The translations under genes were made by a program, and so were the position numbers. A DNA stretch of 64,000 bases from Pseudomonas fluorescens (GTDB taxonomy: Bacteria; Pseudomonadota; Gammaproteobacteria; Pseudomonadales; Pseudomonadaceae), in contig NZ_CP148752.1 of assembly GCF_040448305.1 (NCBI RefSeq), positions 1,240,001-1,304,000 on the forward strand, in the 5' to 3' direction. Within the stretch, counting starts at the first letter, position 1; each line of letters begins with the position of its first letter. The notes under the pieces are model-generated. The model made no database searches, was not told the origin of the DNA, and saw only the letters and a list, made by a program, of their open reading frames with translations. Shown here piece by piece: positions 16,536 to 23,138 of the stretch.

Positions 16536-17737
16536 CGCAATAGCTCCAGCGCCTGATCCAGGGCTTCAAAGAACCGCTCCAGGTCTTCGGAATCGTTGTA
16601 CAGCGCCAACGACACCCGAATCGCCCCGGCCAGTTCGAAGCGCTTGAGCAGCGGCATGGCGCAGTGATGGCCGGCACGCACCGCGATCCCTTGTTCGGTC
16701 AGCAAATGCGCAAGATCGGAGTTATGCACACCCTCGACGGTGAAACTGACCAGTGCCACTTGTGGCTTGCCCAGCAGGCGAATGCCGTTGCGCGCTTCCA
16801 GGCCCTTGAGCAGACAGGCATGCAGCGCCGCTTCATGGAGGGACACGGCGTCATGATCGAGCCCGGCGAGGTAATCCAGGGTCGCTCCCAGGCCGATCAC
16901 ACTGGCAATCGGCGGCGTCCCTGCCTCGAAACCCAGCGGTGCCGGGCGAAAGCGTGCGTCGTGGTAATTGGCATCGAGCACCATTTCGCCGCCGAACTGC
17001 CACGGCCGCAGCTTCTGCAGCGCTTCATTGCGGCCAAACAATACGCCCAGACCATCGGGGCCGTAGAGCTTGTGGCTGGAGAATACATAAAAGTCGCAGC
17101 CCAGCGCTTGCACGTCGTGGCGGCCATGGACCACGCCCTGGGCGCCGTCGATCACGGTCAGGGCATTGTGCGCCTTGGCCAGTGCCAGTAATTCAGGCAG
17201 CGGCTGCCACGCGCCAATCACGTTGGACAGTTGACTGACGGCCAACAGACGCGTGCGTGGGCCGATCAAGCCGGTGGCGGCTTCAAGGTCGATCACGCCG
17301 TCGGCATCCAGCGGCAGGATCACCAGTTTCAGGTCGCGACGGTGCGCCAGTTGCTGCCACGGCAGCAGGTTGGCGTGATGCTCCAGGGCGCTGATGACAA
17401 TTTCGTCGCCCGGATTGAAAAGATGTTCCAGGCCGTAGGCCAGGAGATTCAGCGCGGACGTCGCGCCGTGGGTAAAGATGATCTGCCCGCAATCGCCAGC
17501 ATTGAGCCATTGCGCGACTTTGCGGCGGCTGTCCTCGAACGCCTGGGTGGCGTGGGCGCCGGGCAAATGCTGCGCCCGATGCACGTTGGCCGCGCCGTTG
17601 GCGTAGTAGTGCGCCAGGGCATCGAGCAGGGCTTGAGGTTTTTGCGTGGTGGCGGCGTTGTCCAGATAGGTCTGGTCTTGCCGTTGCAGGGCGGCGATGG
17701 CCGGAAAATCGGCACGCCAGGGAGAGAGAATCATCAT
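16532..17737 (-). CDS. csdA: Cysteine desulfurase CsdA (SufS/NifS class II)
   Basis: A 401-residue PLP enzyme that removes sulfur from cysteine to give alanine and an enzyme-bound persulfide. The PLP lysine is in FSSHKLYGPDGLGVLFG, the HGATSALNLLAY and DGAQGVVHGRHDVQALGCD segments form the cofactor site, and the active cysteine lies in RAGHHCAMPLLKRF near the C-terminus. This motif marks class II (SufS/CsdA), which depends on a SufE-type partner, and csdE overlaps it directly. Two adjacent ATG codons open the gene; the first is taken. Upstream lies a REP-like palindrome and then dapD on the same strand. Confidence 0.92.
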   Translation of the reverse strand: MMILSPWRADFPAIAALQRQDQTYLDNAATTQKPQALLDALAHYYANGAANVHRAQHLPGAHATQAFEDSRRKVAQWLNAGDCGQIIFTHGATSALNLLAYGLEHLFNPGDEIVISALEHHANLLPWQQLAHRRDLKLVILPLDADGVIDLEAATGLIGPRTRLLAVSQLSNVIGAWQPLPELLALAKAHNALTVIDGAQGVVHGRHDVQALGCDFYVFSSHKLYGPDGLGVLFGRNEALQKLRPWQFGGEMVLDANYHDARFRPAPLGFEAGTPPIASVIGLGATLDYLAGLDHDAVSLHEAALHACLLKGLEARNGIRLLGKPQVALVSFTVEGVHNSDLAHLLTEQGIAVRAGHHCAMPLLKRFELAGAIRVSLALYNDSEDLERFFEALDQALELLR

Positions 17738-17771
17738 GCTATCGGGCCCTGGTGAGGGTACGCCGTACCCA

Positions 17772-17799
17772 TGTAGGAGCGAGCTTGCTCGCTCCTACA
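17772..17799. repeat. 28-bp REP-like palindrome
   Basis: TGTAGGAGCGAGC, TT, GCTCGCTCCTACA form a perfect inverted repeat. It sits between dapD and csdA, both on the minus strand, where it may end the dapD transcript. It looks like a REP arm without its GAT tail. Confidence 0.75.
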
Positions 17800-17817
17800 C
17801 AGGTGATCGTGTAACGC

Positions 17818-18852
17818 TTAGTTGTGAGCGTGCAGCGCTTCGTTCAGTTCGATGGCCGATTTGTGGGTTTTGCATTCCACGGCACCGGTCTCCGAATTGC
17901 GACGGAACAGCAGGTCCGGCTGGCCGGCCAGTTCACGGGCCTTGACCACTTTGACCAGCTGATTGTTTTCGTCCAGCAGCGCAACTTTGGTGCCAGCGGT
18001 CACGTACAGGCCCGACTCGACGGTGTTGCGGTCGCCCAACGGGATACCGATACCGGCGTTGGCGCCGATCAGGCAGCCTTCGCCGACCTTGATCACAATG
18101 TTGCCGCCACCCGACAGGGTGCCCATGGTCGAGCAGCCGCCGCCCAGGTCCGAACCCTTGCCGACGAAGACGCCAGCGGATACGCGGCCTTCGATCATGC
18201 CCGGGCCTTCGGTGCCGGCGTTGAAGTTGATGAAACCTTCGTGCATCACGGTGGTGCCTTCGCCCACGTAAGCACCCAGTCGCAGACGCGCAGCGTCAGC
18301 GATACGCACGCCAGCCGGAACCACGTAGTCGGTCATTTTCGGGAACTTGTCCACCGAGAACACTTCCAGCAGCTCGCCGCGCAGACGGGCTTCGAGTTGC
18401 AGTTCGGCCAGTTCGCTCAGGTCGACCGCGCCCTGGCTGGTCCAGGCCACGTTTGGCAGCAGCGGGAAGATCCCGGCCAGGTTCAGGCCGTGGGGCTTGA
18501 CCAGGCGATGGCTCAGCAGGTGCAGCTTGAGGTAGGCCTCAGGGGTGGACGACAACTGGGCGTCTTCAGCCAGCAAGGTGGCAACCAGCGGCTTGTGGCT
18601 CTCGGCCAGGCGGGTCAGCAGGGCTGCCTGGGCAGCGTCGACGCTTTTCAGCGCTTCAGCCAGTTGCGAGGCCTGGGCGGTGCTGAACGCGATGGCCTGA
18701 TTGCCTTCGGTATAGCCCAGGATCGGTGCGATAGCGGCGAGGATTTCAGCCGATGGCTTGAGTACCGGGGCGGCGTAGAACACTTCCAGCCATGCGCCTT
18801 GACGGTTTTGAGTGCCGACGCCGAAGGCCAGGCTGAACAGGGTAGTGGACAT
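17818..18852 (-). CDS. dapD: Tetrahydrodipicolinate N-succinyltransferase DapD
   Basis: DapD succinylates tetrahydrodipicolinate with succinyl-CoA, the step that opens the succinylase branch to diaminopimelate. The 344-residue product is of the longer, Pseudomonas-type DapD. It shows a left-handed beta-helix of hexapeptide repeats in its C-terminal half (RLRLGAYVGEGTTVMHEGF, MIEGRVSAGVFVGKGSDLGGG, GEGCLIGANAGIGIPLGD). AGAGG stands before the ATG. Complete; monocistronic or followed by csdA after a palindrome. Confidence 0.95.
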   Translation of the reverse strand: MSTTLFSLAFGVGTQNRQGAWLEVFYAAPVLKPSAEILAAIAPILGYTEGNQAIAFSTAQASQLAEALKSVDAAQAALLTRLAESHKPLVATLLAEDAQLSSTPEAYLKLHLLSHRLVKPHGLNLAGIFPLLPNVAWTSQGAVDLSELAELQLEARLRGELLEVFSVDKFPKMTDYVVPAGVRIADAARLRLGAYVGEGTTVMHEGFINFNAGTEGPGMIEGRVSAGVFVGKGSDLGGGCSTMGTLSGGGNIVIKVGEGCLIGANAGIGIPLGDRNTVESGLYVTAGTKVALLDENNQLVKVVKARELAGQPDLLFRRNSETGAVECKTHKSAIELNEALHAHN

Positions 18853-18884
18853 GTGTATACCTCTAACAAAATTGAACGGGCTGC

Positions 18885-19247
18885 TTACTTGAGCGCGGCC
18901 GCGTAGATATTTGGCTTGAAGCCAATCAGGGTTCGGTCACCGAGATCGAGCACCGGGCGCTTGATCATCGAGGGTTGTGCGAGCATCAGTTCGATGGCTT
19001 TCGTCTGGTCGAGATCGGCTTTGCGTTCGTCGTCGAGCTTGCGAAAGGTCGTGCCTGCACGGTTCAACACCACTTCCCAGCCGTGCTCGTTGCACCATTG
19101 GGTCAGGTGTTCACGGTCGATTCCGACCGCTTTGTAATCATGAAAGTCATAGCTGGCAGCGTGTTCATCGAGCCAGGTGCGCGCCTTTTTCATGGTGTCG
19201 CAGGCTTTGATGCCGAAAAGGTGCAACGTTTTGCTTGAAACGGTCAA
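18885..19247 (-). CDS. ArsC/Spx-family reductase, YffB-like
   Basis: A 120-residue thioredoxin-fold protein of the ArsC/Spx/YffB family. The LFGIKACDTMKKARTWLDEH start contains the conserved single Cys (CDTMKKA), and NRAGTTFRKLDD plus SMIKRPVLDLGDRTLIGF match the family. True arsenate reductases have a CX5R loop; here the loop is Cys followed by lysines, so arsenate reduction is not implied. The first codon appears to be TTG at 19247, after a G-rich stretch that may serve as ribosome site. It lies just upstream of dapD on the same strand (32 nt) and may be co-transcribed with it. Confidence 0.85.
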   Translation of the reverse strand: MTVSSKTLHLFGIKACDTMKKARTWLDEHAASYDFHDYKAVGIDREHLTQWCNEHGWEVVLNRAGTTFRKLDDERKADLDQTKAIELMLAQPSMIKRPVLDLGDRTLIGFKPNIYAAALK

Positions 19248-19322
19248 GGAATTGCCCCCCTTGCAGGTGCCGTAAATATAAAGGTGACGGATTATGCCAT
19301 GGGCATTGGGTTAAAACGCAAA

Positions 19323-19350
19323 ACCTGTGGGAGCGAGCTCGCTCCCACAG
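19323..19350. repeat. 28-bp REP-like perfect palindrome
   Basis: CCTGTGGGAGCGAG and its exact reverse complement CTCGCTCCCACAGG abut without a loop. It lies between the divergent YffB-like gene and the antiporter pseudogene, so in neither case is it at a transcript end. It is probably a decayed or collapsed REP. Confidence 0.75.
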
Positions 19351-19452
19351 GGATTGGCGCGGTCCGGGTGCGACATAGGTGCAAGGGCCACCGGTAGTCT
19401 AAGCGGCTAATATGGCACTTCGATGCTGTCGATTGTTCGGGAATCACGCTTT

Positions 19453-20625
19453 ATGCAAACCGCCTACACCGTCCTGATCCTGTTGATGCTGGTCGGCGTT
19501 TCGCGCCTGATCGGACGGGTGGTACCGCTGCCGTTGCCGTTGATGCACATCTTGCAGGGCGAGGCGCTGATGAACGACGCCTCGGGCCTGGTGACGTTCA
19601 AGTTTGCCCTGGCGGCGGTGACCGGCGTGTTTTCGCTGGCCAATGCCAGCCTGACCTTTGTGCTGGTCGCGGTCGGTGGTCTGGCGGTCGGGGTGGCCTT
19701 GAGCTGGCTGGTCGGCCGTCTGCGGGCGTGGATGATCGCGCGGGGCTGGGATGATCCGGCGACGCATGTGGTGTTCATGTTGCTGCTGCCGTTTGCGGCC
19801 TACGTGCTGGCCGAGCGCATGGAAGTGTCGGGCATCCTCTCGGCAGTTGCGGCGGGAATGATGCAGAGCTGGCTCGACCTGCTGCCGCGCCAGACCAACA
19901 CACGCTTGCTCAACCGTAGCGTCTGGTCATTGCTGGAGTTCGCGTTCAACGTCGCGTTAGTTTTTCTTACCTTCATAGGTAAACCCGTTGCGGGTTGTCG
20001 GTACTGCTGCGGCGCTTGCGCGGCAAGGGTGAAGTGACCCAGGTACCGACGGCGCGATCCTGCTGGTTGTTGACCGTCGGCGGCGTGCGCGGGGCCGTGA
20101 CGCTGGCGGGTGTGATGTCGGTGCCGATGCTCATGGGGGGGCGGTGCGTTTCCCGAGCGCGACCTGCTGATATTCATCGCCGCCGGGGTGATTCTGCTGT
20201 CGTTGATTGCGGCCTGCATCGCGCTGCCACTTTTGTTGCGTGGCATCGAAGCCAGCCCGGACGACAAGCGGCGCAACGAAGTGCGCGACGCCTGGCGCAA
20301 AACCGCCGAGGCGGCCATTCATGCGCTTGAGACAGAAGAGGTCAACCCACAGGACGCCGCCCAATCCGCGCTGGCCGCCGAGCTCAAGGCGCGGATCATG
20401 TCCGAGTATCGGCATCAATTGGAGGTGTTCAACGATTCCGCTGAAGCCCAGGCCTTGGCGTTTCAGATGGACTTGCTGGAACGGCGCTTGCGCTTGAAGG
20501 CGCTGCGGGCGCAACGCCTGGAGTTGTATAGCCTCAGTCGTCATCACCAGATTGGTGATGACGTGTTGCGTGAGGTGTTGGGGGAACTGGATCTGAGTGA
20601 GGCGAAGCTTGGGGTGGTTAAGTAA
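19453..20625 (+). pseudogene. Na+/H+ antiporter (NhaP/CPA1 type), decayed
   Basis: The pieces read as one monovalent cation:proton antiporter of about 600 residues with parts missing. Residues from MQTAYTVLILLML to GRVVPLPLPL join directly to MHILQGEALMNDASGLVTF, so the early helices with the expected PTDAVA-type motif are lost (junction near 19537-19543). The frame then runs to EFAFN (19950), passes through about 44 nt of unrelated sequence to a stop at 20037, and resumes in another frame at LSVLLRRLRGKGEV. A run of seven G near 20132 shifts the frame again before AFPERDLLIFIAAG; the C-terminal domain then runs to 20625. Two deletions plus a frameshift make function very unlikely. The expected intact order is from memory of Pseudomonas homologues. 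Confidence 0.85.
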
Positions 20626-20726
20626 TTAAACACTACTGGATTTTTTTCATTGTTGTATAGCGGTGTATACCGAGGAGTTGCTGAGACGAACTGGATCTGA
20701 AAGCGGTAGTTTGAAAACCTTACGTT

Positions 20727-21521
20727 CTAGCGAGAATTGCCGGTCAATGGCGCTTTCAGATGGTTAAGTAGTTCTGAAAATATCGTGAATATAGTTTTAT
20801 GAGGGTAAATCTTGCGAATTGTCTCCTTGTCTTTTTCGCTCAATGTACGATTTCTAGCTTGCTTCCAGTTGTCTATGGTGACTTCGCCATCTATCTCGTA
20901 ATGCATAATTGATAGGGGGTCGTAATCACTGTAGGTGACATTTGAATAGTAAGGAAGCGGCAGGACATCGGTATCAACACTCTTGCGGTCAAAGTTGTAT
21001 TCTTTTTCATACCAGTCGTAGATTTTATCCAAATCCCATGGAATGGTTGCGTCTGGATGCTGGTGTTCATGATGAAGTCCCAGTGCGTGACCAAATTCAT
21101 GCAGGACAGTTCCTTCGAATTCGTCGTCTTCCAGGGATAAACTTATGCGCATGGTTGGTTCTTCAGGGAGGTATTTCAAAGAGTCTGTGCCGAGCAAGGA
21201 ATAAGAAATCCGGTCTTCACTTTCCTCGATCTTCAAGCGAATATCACCTGTCGCACCTGGTATGAATTCAAATTTTAAGTTGGCGTGCTCTAGCCATTGG
21301 CTGGCAATGTTTTTTACGATGTCGACGGTTTTTTGGTCCGTGTCATATGTCGAAATTTTCAGGGTGCGCCCGGGCTCCCAAAAACGCGTATGGAAAGCAA
21401 CGCTTCTTTTCGTGCGTCTGGAGTTGCTGCGTTTTACATTGTCGCTGCGCTCATTGATTGCGGCCTCATAAGAGGCAACGGGATCAATGCTTTTAACGAT
21501 GCTGCAAATTCCATTTTTCAT
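20727..21521 (-). CDS. Astacin-like zinc metalloprotease (ZnMc domain), orphan
   Basis: A 264-residue protein with the extended zinc-binding motif HEFGHALGLHHEHQHP (His, Glu, His, His) at about residues 141-156, and a Met-turn SIMHY near residues 206-210. These place it in the metzincin clan, nearest the astacin-like bacterial ZnMc proteins. No signal peptide or membrane segment is visible; the first 40 residues are polar and end in a basic RRTKRS stretch, which could be a propeptide. Base composition and codon use are visibly AT-richer than all neighbours, suggesting transfer. The ATG at 21521 lacks a good ribosome site. It stands alone between a decayed antiporter and dapC; no inhibitor or secretion gene is adjacent. 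Substrate unknown. Confidence 0.82.
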   Translation of the reverse strand: MKNGICSIVKSIDPVASYEAAINERSDNVKRSNSRRTKRSVAFHTRFWEPGRTLKISTYDTDQKTVDIVKNIASQWLEHANLKFEFIPGATGDIRLKIEESEDRISYSLLGTDSLKYLPEEPTMRISLSLEDDEFEGTVLHEFGHALGLHHEHQHPDATIPWDLDKIYDWYEKEYNFDRKSVDTDVLPLPYYSNVTYSDYDPLSIMHYEIDGEVTIDNWKQARNRTLSEKDKETIRKIYPHKTIFTIFSELLNHLKAPLTGNSR

Positions 21522-21764
21522 AGGGGGAGGTCCATGTCTTTTATCGGTTGTGGTTTGATGAAAAACCGGTTTGTTGGTTTTTTATTTGCTCATTATTGGG
21601 GTGTAAAGATTTTTTGATATGACTTTTCAAGATTTTGAGTGTGGTGTTATCACTCGCCTTCTCGAAGTTTTAATTTGATCAATAAATTGGTTTGGAGTTG
21701 GAGAATATTTAAATGAAAGCCACGCTGTAAAGTTGCTGCTTGTTAGATGTTGTTGCCGGTGGGC

Positions 21765-21793
21765 GGCCTGTACTGCGTTGCACAGTACAGGCC
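21765..21793 (-). terminator. Strong hairpin after dapC
   Basis: GGCCTGTACTG (21765-21775) and CAGTACAGGCC (21783-21793) form an 11-bp perfect stem with a 7-nt loop, 10 nt beyond the dapC stop codon. No U-tract follows in the dapC direction, while TTATTA follows in the plus direction. It is probably the dapC transcript end. The rest of the gap 21522-21764 is AT-rich and shows no gene. Confidence 0.55.
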
Positions 21794-21802
21794 TTATTAG
21801 TG

Positions 21803-23002
21803 TCAGTTGCGGCGAGTGATGAAGTCGCGAATACGTTCTGCCGCTTCAACGCACTCGGATAATGGCGCAACCAGTGCCATGCGTACTCGACCCGCGCCTG
21901 GATTCAAACCGTCAACATCGCGGGACAGGTAAGAGCCCGGCACCACCGTCACGTGCTCTTGTTCGAACAGGTCGCGGCAGAACGCTGCGTCGTCACCGGC
22001 CACGTTCGGCCACAGGTAGAAGCTGCCATCCGGCCGCTGTACGTCCATGACCGGGCTGAGGATTTCCAGCACCGCATCAAATTTCTCTCGATACAGCGCC
22101 CGGTTGGCGCGAACGTGCACTTCGTCATTCCACGCAGCAACGCTGGCCAGCTGGGTTTGAACCGGCATCGCGCAGCCGTGGTAGGTACGGTAGAGCAGGA
22201 AGCCCTTGAGGATGTCGGCGTCACCGGCAACAAAACCTGAACGCAGGCCTGGCAAGTTCGAACGCTTGGACAGGCTGTGGAACACCACGCAGCGCTTGAA
22301 GTCCTTGCGACCCAGTTCCACGCAAGCGCTGAGCAGGCCCGGCGGCGGGGTTTGTTCGTCGAAGTACAGCTCGCTGTAGCACTCATCGGCCGCAATCACG
22401 AAGTCATATTCGTCGGCCAGGGCGATCAGCTTTTTCAGGGTTTCCACTGGAATCAATGCGCCGGTCGGGTTGCCTGGCGAGCACAGGAACAGGATCTGGC
22501 AGCGTTTCCAGATGTCCGGCGACACGGCGTCGAAATCCGGGTTGAAGCCGTTTTCGTCCAGGCATGGCAGGTAATGCGGCTTGGCCCCGGCGAGGAACGC
22601 GGCGCCTTCGTAGATCTGGTAGAACGGGTTCGGGCTGACCACCAGCGCGTCATCGCCACGGTTGACCACGGTCTGGGTGAAGGCGAACAGCGCCTCGCGG
22701 GTACCGTTGACCGGCAGCACGTTGCGCGCCGGGTCGATCCAGCCCTTGGGGACGTCGAAGCGACGCTCGCACCATGCCGCGATGGCTTCACGCAGCTCCG
22801 GGATACCGAGTGTGGTCGGGTACACCGCCATTTTTTCCAGATTGCTGGCCAGGGCCTCGGCGACAAAGCTTGGCGAACGGTGTTTCGGCTCGCCGATGGA
22901 CAGCGCGATCGGGCGCTTGTCCGGGTTTGGCGTCACGCTGCCGAGCAGGGCGCGGAGTTTCTCGAACGGGTAGGGCTGGAGCTGGGACAGAGCGTTGTTC
23001 AT
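21803..23002 (-). CDS. dapC: Succinyldiaminopimelate transaminase DapC
   Basis: DapC converts N-succinyl-2-amino-6-ketopimelate to N-succinyl-L,L-diaminopimelate using glutamate and PLP. The 399-residue product is a fold-type I aminotransferase: PVNGTREALFAFTQ, LCSPGNPTGALIP, AADECYSELYFDE, and the PLP lysine in FHSLSKRSNLPGLRSGF. The ATG at 23002 with a GAGG site is chosen over an upstream TTG. The DapC identity rests on overall pattern and on its place directly beside glnD, as in other Pseudomonas. Together with dapD and dapE, three consecutive steps of the pathway are encoded within 12 kb, but not in one operon. Confidence 0.9.
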   Translation of the reverse strand: MNNALSQLQPYPFEKLRALLGSVTPNPDKRPIALSIGEPKHRSPSFVAEALASNLEKMAVYPTTLGIPELREAIAAWCERRFDVPKGWIDPARNVLPVNGTREALFAFTQTVVNRGDDALVVSPNPFYQIYEGAAFLAGAKPHYLPCLDENGFNPDFDAVSPDIWKRCQILFLCSPGNPTGALIPVETLKKLIALADEYDFVIAADECYSELYFDEQTPPPGLLSACVELGRKDFKRCVVFHSLSKRSNLPGLRSGFVAGDADILKGFLLYRTYHGCAMPVQTQLASVAAWNDEVHVRANRALYREKFDAVLEILSPVMDVQRPDGSFYLWPNVAGDDAAFCRDLFEQEHVTVVPGSYLSRDVDGLNPGAGRVRMALVAPLSECVEAAERIRDFITRRN

Positions 23003-23018
23003 GGTGGCCTCGTTCAAT

Positions 23019-23122
23019 GTGGGAGCGGCGGTGCGGCGATCCGACTTGCTCGCGAAAGCGGTGTATCAGTGAAGTGTGTGTTTACTGACACACCGCTTTC
23101 GCGAGCAAGCCCGCTCCCACAG
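23019..23122. repeat. REPIN with one diverged arm
   Basis: TGTGGGAGCGGCGGTGCGG at the left and GAGCAAGCCCGCTCCCACA at the right are the outer arms. The inner parts, GCTCGCGAAAGCGGTGT and ACACCGCTTTCGCGAGC, mirror exactly. The left arm carries an extra GGTGCGGCGATCC stretch. It lies between glnD and dapC (both minus strand). Confidence 0.85.
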
Positions 23123-23138
23123 GGGAAAATTGTTTAGT

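Noticed and set aside
18885..19247. Reading the ArsC-like gene as an arsenate reductase
   Set aside because: The CX5R catalytic loop of arsenate reductases is not present and there is no ars operon nearby; the YffB/Spx group fits better.
20188..20625. The C-terminal antiporter fragment as an independent 145-residue gene
   Set aside because: It begins inside a membrane helix of the antiporter, has no ribosome site, and continues the broken upstream frames.
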